From Pararobbsia silviterrae (lineage in GTDB: Bacteria; Pseudomonadota; Gammaproteobacteria; Burkholderiales; Burkholderiaceae), in NCBI RefSeq assembly GCF_003628125.1, contig NZ_RBZU01000001.1, forward strand, positions 310,001-374,000: a DNA stretch of 64,000 nt, given 5' to 3'. A program made the translations under genes and the position numbers. The notes below the pieces were generated by a model that did not search any database, was not told the origin of the DNA, and worked only from the letters and a program-made list of their open reading frames with translations. Numbering within the stretch: position 1 is the first letter of the stretch; each line of letters starts with the position of its first letter. Positions 1 to 8,601 of this stretch are shown here, piece by piece.

Positions 1-1
1 C

Positions 2-865
2 ACCCATACGATCGGTGTGCTTACGCAGGCGATCGCGAGTCCGTTCTATGGCGAGTGGCTGCGCGGTATCGAAGATACGTTGCGCGAGCCGGGCCTGACG
101 CCGTTGTTCGTCAGCAGTCACTGGAGCCCCGAGGAAGAGGCGGCAAGGCTCGAACAACTGCTCGCGCGACGCGTCGACGGCGTCATCGTCCTGCATGGCC
201 AGATCTCGGAAGACTTGCTCGTGCGCTATTCGGCGCGTGCGCCGCTCGTCGTGCTGGGCCGATCGCTCGCGCCGCGCGCCTCGCTCGCGTGTCTGCCGAT
301 CGACAACGAGGCGGGCGCGCGCGACGCGACCGAACATTTGCTTGGGCTTGGGCACCGGCATATCGCGTTCGTCGCGGGACCGCCGGATCACGGCGATTCG
401 ATCGAACGACTCGTCGGCTACCGGTCGGCGCTGGCCGATGCCGGTGTCGCATTCGACGAGTCCCTTGTCGTGCAGGCCGATTTCACGGAGGCCGGCGGTT
501 TTCGCGCGATGGAGCGCTTGCTCGACGCGGCGCCGCATCTGACGGCGGTCTTTTGTTCGAACGACCAGATGGCCTACGGCGCGCGGCTCGTGCTCTATCG
601 GCGCGGCATCCGTGTGCCCGAGGACGTGTCGCTGGTCGGCTTCGACGATTTGCCGACCTCCGTCTATATGACGCCGCCGCTGACGACGGTCCGGCAGCCG
701 ACCTACGAGATCGGCTGCCTCGCGGCGCGCGCCGTCGTGCAACTGATTCGAGGAGAGACCGTCACGATGGATCCGATTCCGCTCACGCTCGAAGTCCGCG
801 AGACCACGCAAAGCTGCGCGGCGCGGCCGGCGCTCGACCGCGCATCGAACACCGTGGCGGGGTAG
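2..865 (+). CDS. LacI-family transcriptional regulator, 5' end outside window
   Basis: The gene is open at the left edge; about 287 residues are visible and the N-terminal helix-turn-helix is missing. What remains is a periplasmic-binding-protein-like effector domain: it opens with THTIGVLTQ and an SPFYGEWL stretch, the usual start of the sugar-binding core in LacI/GalR proteins, and near the C-terminus has GFDDLPTSVYMTPPLTTVRQ, the hallmark loop of the family. It probably represses a sugar gene set in the absence of ligand. A 14-bp LacI-type palindrome lies just behind the stop codon. The ligand cannot be read from the sequence. Confidence 0.9.
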   Translation, partial: THTIGVLTQAIASPFYGEWLRGIEDTLREPGLTPLFVSSHWSPEEEAARLEQLLARRVDGVIVLHGQISEDLLVRYSARAPLVVLGRSLAPRASLACLPIDNEAGARDATEHLLGLGHRHIAFVAGPPDHGDSIERLVGYRSALADAGVAFDESLVVQADFTEAGGFRAMERLLDAAPHLTAVFCSNDQMAYGARLVLYRRGIRVPEDVSLVGFDDLPTSVYMTPPLTTVRQPTYEIGCLAARAVVQLIRGETVTMDPIPLTLEVRETTQSCAARPALDRASNTVAG

Positions 866-886
866 GTTATTTTTTTCGAGCGCAAA

Positions 887-900
887 TGAATGCGCTTTCA
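887..900. promoter_or_regulatory. LacI-type operator-like palindrome
   Basis: TGAATGCGCTTTCA is a palindrome with one mismatched pair around a central GCGC, close to the TGAAAGCGCTTTCA form bound by many LacI/GalR regulators. It lies 22 bp after the LacI gene and about 590 bp before the ABC ATPase gene, so its target promoter is not certain. Confidence 0.5.
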
Positions 901-1473
901 AAGCGACGAATGCAAGCGATAAACGCACGCAAAAAGCCGGCGTGCGGCACGAAAACAGAGGGGAAGCTGCAGCGCGCCGAGCCTGACGAAGCAGGGCAAG
1001 GTGGAACGCAAACCGAACAAGGGCAGGACGAAGACACAAGGAGACGTTACAAAATCACCGATCGGCGTTGAGATTTTGCCCGACCGGGGTCCGTCCGAAT
1101 TGTTGAGGGTGAAAGTCGGGGCATACAATCACCGACCGATCTCCAGCTTCGATTCGGATGCGCGGTTCGCTGACGCACGCGGCTTAACGACCCGTAACGA
1201 CGGGCGCCAAGGCTGCGTGCTCCGCGAGCGCGCGAACGGCGGATCATAGGTCCCGACGGGACCGCCGATCCGAGGTGCGGACACCCGACCACGATTTCGA
1301 TCTTTTCCGGTCAGGTCCACCGCCCATTCAGCGGCTGGATATCGGTTACGCGGGCCGCGATCCGGGCTTCGGCCAAGGACCGCGCGTCACGCGACGTTAT
1401 TGCGCACCATACAGGCGCAACCGATCGTTAACCGGAAAAGGGCATGCTGTCAGGGCTGTCCAGTATTGAAATC
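901..1473. other. Intergenic region, no supported gene
   Basis: About 570 bases between the operator-like palindrome and the ribosome binding site of the ABC ATPase. The ORFs present are short, overlap in several frames and lack good ribosome binding sites. The stretch probably holds the promoter of the ATPase gene, but no clear -35/-10 pair was recognised. Confidence 0.5.
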
Positions 1474-1486
1474 AGGAGATGTAAAG

Positions 1487-2605
1487 ATGGGCGAACTCGT
1501 ACTACGCAACGTCGAGAAATCATACGGCGAAGGGCCGAAGGTGATCTCAGGGGTCAATCTCGAGATTCCGGATGGTCAGTTCACCGTATTTGTCGGGCCG
1601 TCGGGCTGCGGCAAGTCGACGATGCTGCGCATGATCGCGGGCCTCGAGACCGTCACGGGCGGCGACGTCTTTATCGACGGTCAACGTGTCAATGATTTGC
1701 CGCCCGCGGATCGCGGCATTTCGATGGTGTTCCAGAACTACGCGCTGTATCCGCATATGACGGTCGCCGAGAACATGGGTTTTTCGCTCAAGCTCTCGGG
1801 CGCGTCGAAGAAGGAGATTCAGGATTCGGTCGGCCGCGCCGCGGAGATTCTGCAGATCGGCCATTTGCTCGAACGCAAGCCGAAGGCATTGTCGGGCGGT
1901 CAGCGTCAGCGTGTCGCTATCGGGCGCGCGATCGTGCGCAAGCCGCGCGTGTTTCTGTTCGACGAACCGCTGTCGAACCTCGATGCGGCGTTGCGTGTGC
2001 AGATGCGGATCGAGCTCGCGAAGCTGCACCGCGATCTCGGCACGACGATGATTTACGTGACGCACGATCAGGTTGAAGCGATGACGCTCGGCGAACAGAT
2101 CGTCGTGTTCAACAAGGGCAACATCGAGCAGGTCGGTGCGCCGCTCGAGCTTTACGACCGTCCGGCGAACAAGTTCGTCGGGGGCTTCCTCGGCTCGCCG
2201 CAGATGAACATGCTGCCCGCGCAGCTCGTGTCGCAAGGCGAAGCCGGCGTGGTTGTCGGCCTCACGAGCGGCGCCGGGCAGATCACGCTGTCGGGCCGCG
2301 CGCAGAGCGCGCTGTCGGGTGATCTGACGCTGGGCGTGCGGCCCGAGCATCTGAGCGTCGCGCCGGTCGGCGAGGGGTTCGCGGCGAAGGTCGAACTGCT
2401 CGAGCATCTCGGCGACGTGTCGATCCTGCACGCGCGGATCGACGGTGTGTCGAAGCCGATCGCGATCAAGGTCGACAAGCAGGACGCGGGTCTGGCAACG
2501 GGCGCGTCGATCGGCATCCGTGCGACGCCGGACGCCGCCGTGCTGTTCGATTCGGCGGAGCGTGCAGTGAAGTTTGAACGCGGCGATACGCTGCGGGCGG
2601 CCTAA
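1487..2605 (+). CDS. Carbohydrate ABC transporter ATP-binding protein, UgpC/MalK type
   Basis: A 372-residue ATPase that would energise a sugar, polyol or glycerol-3-phosphate importer at the inner membrane. It carries Walker [10 protein letters not shown] (about 37-45), Q-loop Q83, signature LSGGQ (135-139), Walker B FLFDE (156-160), the switch His in THDQ (near 193) and a C-terminal TOBE-like regulatory region from about 280, as in MalK, UgpC and MsiK. The frame extends upstream, but ATG 1487 is chosen because AGGAG sits 8 bp before it and the protein then starts like its family ([14 protein letters not shown]). No permease or binding-protein gene is adjacent, so it may serve importers encoded elsewhere. 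Confidence 0.9.
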   Translation: MGELVLRNVEKSYGEGPKVISGVNLEIPDGQFTVFVGPSGCGKSTMLRMIAGLETVTGGDVFIDGQRVNDLPPADRGISMVFQNYALYPHMTVAENMGFSLKLSGASKKEIQDSVGRAAEILQIGHLLERKPKALSGGQRQRVAIGRAIVRKPRVFLFDEPLSNLDAALRVQMRIELAKLHRDLGTTMIYVTHDQVEAMTLGEQIVVFNKGNIEQVGAPLELYDRPANKFVGGFLGSPQMNMLPAQLVSQGEAGVVVGLTSGAGQITLSGRAQSALSGDLTLGVRPEHLSVAPVGEGFAAKVELLEHLGDVSILHARIDGVSKPIAIKVDKQDAGLATGASIGIRATPDAAVLFDSAERAVKFERGDTLRAA

Positions 2606-2818
2606 GGTCGCGGGAAGCGCTTCGCATCGCGGGCTGTCGGCGCGATGCGAAGCGTGCAGTCGGCAGCATCGTTTCTTGCTGCTTGCATGCTCCCGCGCCT
2701 GGCGACGCAGCGGAATCGTCTCGATTGAGGATTCCGGTCGATCAGGGTGGAGCATCGGGCGGGTTTGAGTTCGCCGGGCGCCGGGTTTGTGTCGGCGCCC
2801 GCTACTGGGAAACGAGAG

Positions 2819-3061
2819 ATGGAAAAGCGTGTTTCGAAAACGGTCTTCAAGGCCAAGGCCTGCGAATTTCTACGGCATGTGGAAACGCTCGGTGAGACGG
2901 TCATCGTGACCGATCGCGGCGAGCCGACGGTCGAGATCCGGCCGTATCGCCGTCCGCAAAGGAGTCCGCTCGACGTCCTGCGCGCGTCGATCGTTCATTT
3001 CAACGGCATCGACGAACCCGCGGGCGAAGTCGCCGCGAACGGTGTCGAGAGCGGTGAATGA
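2819..3061 (+). CDS. Phd/YefM-type antitoxin
   Basis: An 80-residue protein with the start typical of Phd/YefM antitoxins: a basic N-terminus (MEKRVSKTVFKAKACEFLRHV) followed by a beta strand reading VIVTDRGEPTVEIRPY. The N-terminal part would dimerise and bind its own operator and the C-terminal part would cover the toxin. Its stop overlaps the toxin start by 4 bp (ATGA), indicating translational coupling. The frame stays open to 2747, but ATG 2819 fits the family start better. Confidence 0.85.
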   Translation: MEKRVSKTVFKAKACEFLRHVETLGETVIVTDRGEPTVEIRPYRRPQRSPLDVLRASIVHFNGIDEPAGEVAANGVESGE

Positions 3062-3447
3062 TCACGCTGGACACGCATGCGCTGGTCTGCTGGTTGAGCG
3101 GCCGCCGCTCGTTGAGCAAGGCCGCGCGCGACGCGATCGAAAAAGAGCTCAATGGCGGTGAAATTCTGATTTCGTCGATCAGTGCGCTCGAAGTCGCCGA
3201 TCTCGTCGAGGGCGGCAAGCTTGTGCTGTCGATGGATACGCCGAGCTGGCTCGCGACGGTCGCGTCGATCGAAGGCGTTCGGATCGTGCCCGTCGACGCC
3301 GAGATCGCATTTCGCGCGGCGCGGCTCTCGCCGACCTTGCCCGCCAATCAGCGCATCATCGTCGCAACGGCTCGCACGTTTGGCGGCGCGCTCGTGACTC
3401 AGAACGCGAAAGTCCGCGCACTCACGCATGTCGAGACGATCTGGTAG
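3058..3447 (+). CDS. VapC-like PIN-domain toxin with altered active site
   Basis: A 129-residue PIN-domain protein, the expected size and place for a VapC ribonuclease toxin behind its antitoxin. D5 in LDTH and E45 in the SALEVA segment match the first two catalytic acids. The third normally lies in a DPADR-like motif, but here the text reads PANQRIIVATA (N97, Q98). The fourth, normally TAD, reads TQN (N116). Two of the four metal-binding acids are therefore amides. The toxin may be weakened or dead, or may belong to a variant clade. Confidence 0.8.
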   Translation: MITLDTHALVCWLSGRRSLSKAARDAIEKELNGGEILISSISALEVADLVEGGKLVLSMDTPSWLATVASIEGVRIVPVDAEIAFRAARLSPTLPANQRIIVATARTFGGALVTQNAKVRALTHVETIW

Positions 3448-3823
3448 AGGTCGCGCGACATCGCGTCGCCTTTGCGCATCGACATTAAATGTCGCGCAAT
3501 ACGATCGCGCGCGAATCGAATCGCGCGGAATGGCGGTGTCATCCGCGCGCGTGACCGTTGCTATTGTGCTGAATTAAGTCGATACAACGCATGGCGCACG
3601 CGCGCCGAGACGCATCTCTGCGACACTGACGGCCATGTCGCACGCATGTCGAATTCCCCCCAATCTCGTTCTTGCTCGCGGCCCATGCGCGGATTGAATC
3701 CGTCAAATTGACCGATTTTCACGCCATGCAGATTTTTTGATTCGCCGTGTCATCCGTCGCCTTGATGAAAACGTTTGCAGTCCATCAAGCGGAATTGGAA
3801 AGGCAAGTCGGCGTCACTGCCGC
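3448..3823. other. Intergenic region, no supported gene
   Basis: About 375 bases between the toxin gene and the efflux carrier. Possible reading frames are short and poor in coding character. No terminator with a T-run was recognised. It presumably carries the promoter of the efflux gene. Confidence 0.4.
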
Positions 3824-3834
3824 GGGAGTATCAG

Positions 3835-5298
3835 GTGGGGCAAGCTCACAAATTCTTGAAGTTGCTGCGACTGTCGGGTTTTACGCCGATGGCGGTCGCG
3901 ATGTTCGTTCTCGGAACGGCGCTCTCGTTCACGGCTCCCTACGTTTCGCTCTACGGTGTGAATCACGCCCATATGTCTCCCGGACATCTGGGTTTCTTCA
4001 TGACGATGATGGCGGTCTCCGGCGTTGCGATCAGCCGGTATCTCGGCAAGCGGTCCGATGCCGCGCCGAATCGCCGTCCGTATGTGCTCGTTGCGAATTT
4101 CGCGGCCGTGATCGGTTATGGCGGTCTCGGTCTCACGAGCAATTACTGGATCATCATGATTCTCGGCTGCGTGTTTCTCGGCATTGCCGCAGCCATTCTT
4201 CCCCAGATGTTCGCGTTTTCGAAAACGGCGCTCACGTTTTCCGATGACGAACAAGAAGATCTCGGCATGGCCGGACTTCGGACGCTCGTGTCGATCGCCT
4301 GGGTGTTCGGGCCGTCGATCGGCGCGATTCTGCTGAGCCTGCTCGATTTCGACGGCTTGTTCGGCATCGCGGCCGGATGCTTCCTGCTGGCCGGTCTGCT
4401 CGTGCTGCGCGTGAAGGCGCCCGCGGTACCGCATCACACCGTGCGCACGCAGCCCGCGGCGCCGCTCGACAGCGGGATGGTCGAACTGACGATGCCCGAC
4501 TGCGCGACACCGTGCACGGACGGCGCGCCGCGCCGTGCCGCGCCCGCGGTCGCGTCGCGCGCCTCGACGGCGACGCTCGCGCAATCCGCGTCGCGCGCGG
4601 CTGTCGCGGCCCCGAAAGCCGCGCATGCCGGCGCAGTGCCGTCGAAGGAGGCCGCTGCCGCGGCCGTGCCGACGAAGGATGCAGGCACCGCCGCGTCGCC
4701 GCGCAAGCCGTTCGACATGACGATCATGCTCGCTTTCACGGCGTTCACGTTGATCGGCGTGTCGGGTGCGGCGCTGATGATTGCGTTGCCGATCTACATG
4801 GTCAACGTCCTGCACGGCAATAGCCACCAGGTCGCCATGATGTTCGGCTGGGGCGCGCTGCTCGAGGTGCCGATCATGCTCGGCTTCGGTCTGAGCTCGA
4901 AGCGTCTGCCCAAGAGCAAGCTGATCGCCGCGGGCGCGTTGATCCACGTCGTCTATTTCGTGAGCATTCTGTTCGCCGACAGCGCGGAGCATCTTGTGCC
5001 GCTCCAGGCGGCAAATGCGTTCGTCGTGTCCGTGTTTTCGTGTCTGGGCATGCAGTATTTTCAGGAACTCATGCCTGGCGAACCGGGCGCCGCGACGACG
5101 CTGTTCTTCAACACGAACCGTGTCGGCGCGATCGTCGCGGGCGTGCTGACGGGATGGATCGCGGGCCTGTTCGGCTATTGGCAGGTCTTCGTGATGTGCG
5201 CGTGCCTGTCGGGCATTGCGTTCGTGATGCTCGTCTATCTCGCGCGCGCAGAAGGTCGGGTGCGCGGCAAGGCGGGCAAAGCCAAGCTCGCGAGCTGA
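3835..5298 (+). CDS. MFS sugar efflux transporter, SetA/SetB-like
   Basis: A 487-residue major facilitator with about twelve hydrophobic helices, resembling SetA/SetB-type sugar efflux carriers (early FVLGTALSFTAPYVSLYGV, then SRYLGKRSDAAPNRRP between helices 2 and 3). It would export sugars or analogues across the inner membrane by proton antiport. GTG 3835 is preferred over TTG 3775 because GGGAG lies 6 bp upstream. The loop between helices 6 and 7 is expanded to about 100 residues that are Ala/Pro/Arg rich and low in complexity, which is unusual and probably an unstructured cytoplasmic linker. Confidence 0.8.
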   Translation: MGQAHKFLKLLRLSGFTPMAVAMFVLGTALSFTAPYVSLYGVNHAHMSPGHLGFFMTMMAVSGVAISRYLGKRSDAAPNRRPYVLVANFAAVIGYGGLGLTSNYWIIMILGCVFLGIAAAILPQMFAFSKTALTFSDDEQEDLGMAGLRTLVSIAWVFGPSIGAILLSLLDFDGLFGIAAGCFLLAGLLVLRVKAPAVPHHTVRTQPAAPLDSGMVELTMPDCATPCTDGAPRRAAPAVASRASTATLAQSASRAAVAAPKAAHAGAVPSKEAAAAAVPTKDAGTAASPRKPFDMTIMLAFTAFTLIGVSGAALMIALPIYMVNVLHGNSHQVAMMFGWGALLEVPIMLGFGLSSKRLPKSKLIAAGALIHVVYFVSILFADSAEHLVPLQAANAFVVSVFSCLGMQYFQELMPGEPGAATTLFFNTNRVGAIVAGVLTGWIAGLFGYWQVFVMCACLSGIAFVMLVYLARAEGRVRGKAGKAKLAS

Positions 5299-5354
5299 AG
5301 TCGTTCAAGCGGGTCGCGGGGTCGTCGTAAAGACCGTCGCTGAAAACGCCGGCA

Positions 5355-5402
5355 GCCCGAGTGTCTCGGGCATCCATCGGCCGGCCCGAGCGGCTCGGGC
5401 CG
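5355..5402. terminator. Two adjacent GC-rich hairpins between convergent genes
   Basis: Two near-identical hairpins lie between the efflux gene and the convergent exported-protein gene. GCCCGAG-TGT-CTCGGGC spans 5355-5371 and CGGCCCGAG-CGG-CTCGGGCCG spans 5382-5402. Both share the CCCGAG/CTCGGG stem. Neither is followed by a strong T-run, so termination efficiency is uncertain. Confidence 0.5.
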
Positions 5403-5431
5403 ACATGCATCAGCTCACCGCATCGAGCGGC

Positions 5432-5782
5432 TTATTGCCGGATAAACGCGTCCGACGTCCAGAGACCTTCCGTATCGGCGTTCGAGGCGCCGACGAATTC
5501 GACGTCGTGTCCCACGACACGGATCGCGCGGAATTCACTTTCCTGCGGCGTGTTGACGCAGTCGAAGCCCGTGAAGAACTGCTGCGCCTGCCCGTGTTCG
5601 CCGGCTTGCTCATGCTGAAGCGCGGCGTCGAACTTGTCCTTCGACAGACAGCCGAACGCGTTCGCCTTGAAATGAAAGCTCTGCGACGCCGCGATCGAGC
5701 CGTCCGCATGAGCGAGTGCCCCGAAGCCCATCAAAGCGGGCGCGGCAACGACGGCCGAAATGAATGCTTGCTTGAGTTTCAT
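5432..5782 (-). CDS. Small exported protein of unknown function
   Basis: A 116-residue protein with a clear Sec signal peptide (MKLKQAFISAVVAAPALMGF, cleavage near AHA-D at 26). The mature part has only two cysteines (C45 and C75), which could form one disulfide in the periplasm. GGAG lies 9 bp before the ATG. No known domain was recognised. The 200 bp upstream are strikingly AT-rich and probably hold the promoter. It is convergent with the efflux carrier. Confidence 0.75.
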   Translation of the reverse strand: MKLKQAFISAVVAAPALMGFGALAHADGSIAASQSFHFKANAFGCLSKDKFDAALQHEQAGEHGQAQQFFTGFDCVNTPQESEFRAIRVVGHDVEFVGASNADTEGLWTSDAFIRQ

Positions 5783-6228
5783 GAGATGTCTCCAAACGGA
5801 CGGATGCTCAGTTGAGCTATGTACTTAATTCCAAATGCTGCGTCCGCAATGTTCATGCTAGAAGATTCAAACCTTTAAACAAGAAATTTATATGTGCGAA
5901 CGCAGCAAGAAAATCCGTGATGTTTGTAAGTCACCCAATAAACATAAATCCCGGATTGCTGAGTACAAACACTAATTTTTGTGCAAAGCCGCAATATCAG
6001 GGATTTCCTGATGAAATTTATACGGTGGTCGTGCGGTTTTGAGCGACTCGGGAATCCCGGGTTCAGGCAGTCGAAGGCGGCCCGGGGAGGCGCCGTGCAG
6101 GGCGGGCATTGTGGCGAAAACGCATAATCCGTGGAACTCCCGATGGGCGGAAGCGGGCCGGCGCACTACATTTTGAACTGCGAGGAGACCACCGTCCAAG
6201 CGCGTGACAACAATAATCGACACAGCGC
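5783..6228. other. AT-rich intergenic region
   Basis: About 445 bases without a supported gene. The part from about 5810 to 6020 is far richer in A/T than the surroundings and is probably the promoter/regulatory region of the exported-protein gene on the minus strand. The rest (6020-6228) returns to normal composition with nothing recognisable. Confidence 0.5.
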
Positions 6229-6256
6229 AAAAAAATGCCCGGCGCTTGCGCCGGGC
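6229..6256 (-). terminator. Rho-independent terminator-like hairpin, minus strand
   Basis: GCCCGGCGC and GCGCCGGGC form a perfect 9-bp stem (6237-6256). Read on the minus strand it is followed by ATTTTTTT (6236-6229), a textbook intrinsic terminator. No convincing minus-strand gene ends here, so an unannotated minus-strand transcript or a bidirectional role is possible. Confidence 0.55.
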
Positions 6257-6364
6257 TCAAACTCACCGGGTAGTAGAGACACACACTGCTTGGCTCAAAG
6301 TCCTGAGCCGCTTTCTATTTCGCAAAAGACATGCCCGTTTTTCGGCGGGCGGGTTTTCTTTTGT
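6237..6364 (+). ncRNA. Candidate structured small RNA
   Basis: On the plus strand three stem-loops follow each other without a gene: GCCCGGCGC/GCGCCGGGC (6237-6256), GGCTCA/TGAGCC (6292-6309) and GCCCG/CGGGC (6333-6350). The last is followed by a T-rich run (6354-6363), as at the 3' end of many Hfq-type small RNAs. No promoter was identified and no known family was recognised, so this is structural evidence only. Confidence 0.3.
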
Positions 6365-6642
6365 TTCGTCGGGTCCGTCGGATTTGCGAAAGCACGCGGC
6401 GCGTGCGTTTCGACGCGATGCGGACCGGCGATTCATCCCTAATCGCATCGTCACGACGATATTCGAGCTCCGCGGCGCGATTCGCGTGGCGGCCGCCGAT
6501 TGTCAAAATGACAATTGCGTTGCATCGATTACGCGGCCTGGATGCGCACGCTTGCGCTTCGCTCGACGTCATCAAACCGGGTTACGCTTGCGGTTCCCTA
6601 ATCACGTAGCCCCGGAATGGCGTCCGAGTGAGGAAGAACCGC

Positions 6643-7389
6643 ATGCTGATCGTTGAGAGTGTGTTTGTCGTGCTGATCGTCATCTGGTGGATGGTGTTCC
6701 GATGGCTACCCGCATGGCGTTGGCTCACCGTGACGGTCGGGGTGGCCTGTGTGGCGGCGATCCTCTCGGGCTGGTTTCCGGCGTTCATGCTTGCGCGGCT
6801 ACGGGTGCCGGAGGCGGCGCTGCCGCCCTGCGCGCCGTCGGTATCGATCGTCGTGCTCGGCGGCGGCACGCGCTTTGACGATGACCTTCAGCGATACGTG
6901 CCGCAACGCGATTCGGACACGAAGCTCGGTACCGCGCTGAGCTTGTATCGACGCTGCGAGCAGGCTTCGTCGCATTGCACGATCTTTCTGAGCGGCGGCG
7001 ATCCGCAGCGTCATGGCATTGCCGAGGCCGAGGCATTCCATCGGGACCTGCTCGCGCTCGGGGTGCCCGACCGCGATATCCGTCCCGAAGACCGAAGTCT
7101 CAATACGTATCAGAACGCCAAATACACGACGCCGATGCTGGGTGCGCCGGGCTCGAGTCAGGTTTATCTGGTCACCGCGCCGTACCACATGCGGCGTGCG
7201 CTCGCGATGTTCGGGCGCTTCGGCGTTGCGCCGATCGCGGTGGCGTCGCCGCTTGCGGGGCCCCTCACGCACGATTTTTTCCGCCCGATCAGACCGATGC
7301 TTGAAAACGTGCGGCTCACGCTGGCCGGCGTGCACGAGGTGCTGGGTCTCGTGCAGTTGCGGATGTATATGGCGTTGGGGTGGTATTAG
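6643..7389 (+). CDS. YdcF/ElyC-like membrane protein (DUF218)
   Basis: A 248-residue protein with two N-terminal hydrophobic helices (about 3-20 and 27-47) followed by a DUF218 domain beginning near residue 66 (SIVVLGGGTRFDDDL). The domain shows the typical LSGGDPQ...EAEAF and NTYQNA segments and a later TAPYHMRRA stretch. E. coli relatives act in cell-envelope homeostasis, but the exact reaction is unknown. ATG 6643 is preferred over GTG 6628 because AGGAAG lies 6 bp upstream. Its short gap to the next gene suggests possible cotranscription. Confidence 0.85.
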   Translation: MLIVESVFVVLIVIWWMVFRWLPAWRWLTVTVGVACVAAILSGWFPAFMLARLRVPEAALPPCAPSVSIVVLGGGTRFDDDLQRYVPQRDSDTKLGTALSLYRRCEQASSHCTIFLSGGDPQRHGIAEAEAFHRDLLALGVPDRDIRPEDRSLNTYQNAKYTTPMLGAPGSSQVYLVTAPYHMRRALAMFGRFGVAPIAVASPLAGPLTHDFFRPIRPMLENVRLTLAGVHEVLGLVQLRMYMALGWY

Positions 7390-7529
7390 GCGAGGCTGGC
7401 TAGGGGTAGCCGGCTGGCGAGGCCGGCCGGGATGGCGCTGCTTCGGCTCACGATGTTTCGCGTGATGCTGTGCGCGTGGGGTCGGCGGCGCGTTGATTCG
7501 ATCGATCGGTGTTTAGAAGAGGGCGACTC

Positions 7530-8327
7530 GTGAAACGCTGGCTAAGTGTCGGGGCGGCTTGGCTGCTGGTTGCGGGGGCGCAGGCCGCTCCGCTTGATCA
7601 AGGGGAGCTCGTGACGTTCCCGACGCGCGATGGGGTGACGCAGAGCGTGTTTGTCGAATCGCCGTCGGCGAATCCGCCGTGGGTGATCGTGCTGTTCGCG
7701 GGGACGACGGGCGATCTGCATCTCGATGCCGACGGCGCGACCTCGCTCAGAGGCAATTTCCTGATTCGTTCGGCGAGCCATTGGGTCGACTGGGGTGACG
7801 CGGCCGTGCTCGTCGACACGCCGTCGGACTACGCGGATGGGGTTGACGACACGTTCCGCCGGAGTTCGGCGTCGTTTGCCGATACGCAAGTCGTGATCGC
7901 GACGTTACGCAAGCGCTTCCCGAGTTCGAAGATCGCCATCGTGGGCACGAGCGCGGGGACGGTGTCGGTGGGCAATGCGCTCGACCGCGACCCGACGCTG
8001 GCCGATGCGTTTGTGCTGACGTCGCCTGTGACGATCGCACGCAAGATAGGCCCGACGATCGCGGATCTCGATGTCGACGGGACGAAATACCGCGTGCTTG
8101 TTGTCTCGAATGCGGGCGATCGGTGTGTGGCGTCACCCGCGTATGCGGCCAAGCAGCTTGCCGAGCGGAATCATTTCGACTTCATTTCCGTGGAATCGTC
8201 CGAAGGCGGCGGTTCGAAAACGGAAGAATGCGGCGGCCATTCGCCGCACGGATTCCTCGGCATCGAGGTCGAGGTGCTCAAGGGGATCCGGGATTGGCTG
8301 GGGGCGAAGGTTGGGCAGGGGACCTGA
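7530..8327 (+). CDS. Exported alpha/beta-hydrolase-fold protein
   Basis: A 265-residue protein with a signal peptide (MKRWLSVGAAWLLVAGAQA). It has a hydrolase nucleophile elbow IVGTSAG after a VIVLFAGTTG oxyanion-type segment, and a later VSNAGDRC segment and C-terminal GGHSPHGF that could supply the acid and histidine. It is probably a periplasmic serine hydrolase of unknown substrate. GTG 7530 follows GAGGGCGACTC; the frame extends to 7509. This is the last chromosomal gene before the putative left end of the mobile element. Confidence 0.7.
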   Translation: MKRWLSVGAAWLLVAGAQAAPLDQGELVTFPTRDGVTQSVFVESPSANPPWVIVLFAGTTGDLHLDADGATSLRGNFLIRSASHWVDWGDAAVLVDTPSDYADGVDDTFRRSSASFADTQVVIATLRKRFPSSKIAIVGTSAGTVSVGNALDRDPTLADAFVLTSPVTIARKIGPTIADLDVDGTKYRVLVVSNAGDRCVASPAYAAKQLAERNHFDFISVESSEGGGSKTEECGGHSPHGFLGIEVEVLKGIRDWLGAKVGQGT

Positions 8328-8407
8328 CGAGGGGATCGTTCGGGCGCTTCGCCGAAAGGATGATTCAGGGTGCCGTTTCCGGGCGAGTGGATTTCGGAAA
8401 CGGCTCG

Positions 8408-8423
8408 TGTTCAATACATAACC
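8408..8423. other. Putative distal attachment site
   Basis: TGTTCAATACATAACC matches the mnmE-end sequence TTTCCAATACAAAACC at 13 of 16 positions with an identical 7-bp centre CAATACA, long enough for a tyrosine-recombinase crossover. It lies 58 bp outside the left GTGTACT pair. The outer side does not preserve the Gly-Lys-stop codons expected of a displaced native mnmE end, so either that end decayed or the call is wrong. Confidence 0.45.
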
Positions 8424-8480
8424 TAGCAAAGTCGTTGTGTGCCGTTGCTGGCGCGTCCTTGCAAGAAGGTCATGATTTTT

Positions 8481-8499
8481 GTGTACTAACCTGTGTACT
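8481..8499. repeat. GTGTACT direct repeat, candidate integrase arm site
   Basis: Two copies of GTGTACT at 8481 and 8493, 12 bp apart, in the same arrangement as the pair at 25626 and 25638 next to the integrase. Matching motif pairs at both ends of the element fit arm-type sites bound by the integrase N-terminal domain. Confidence 0.55.
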
Positions 8500-8601
8500 A
8501 AAAAATCGAAGTGACGTGGGTTGTCCACAGGTTTGAGTACCGATGGAAGCATCGGCAACGCGGTTGAAATGCCACTTGGCCTACAATCGAGCCGCGTGGT
8601 C

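Noticed and set aside
1400-1486. Longer start of the ABC ATPase
   Set aside because: The extra 29 residues lack family similarity and ATG 1487 has a good ribosome binding site.
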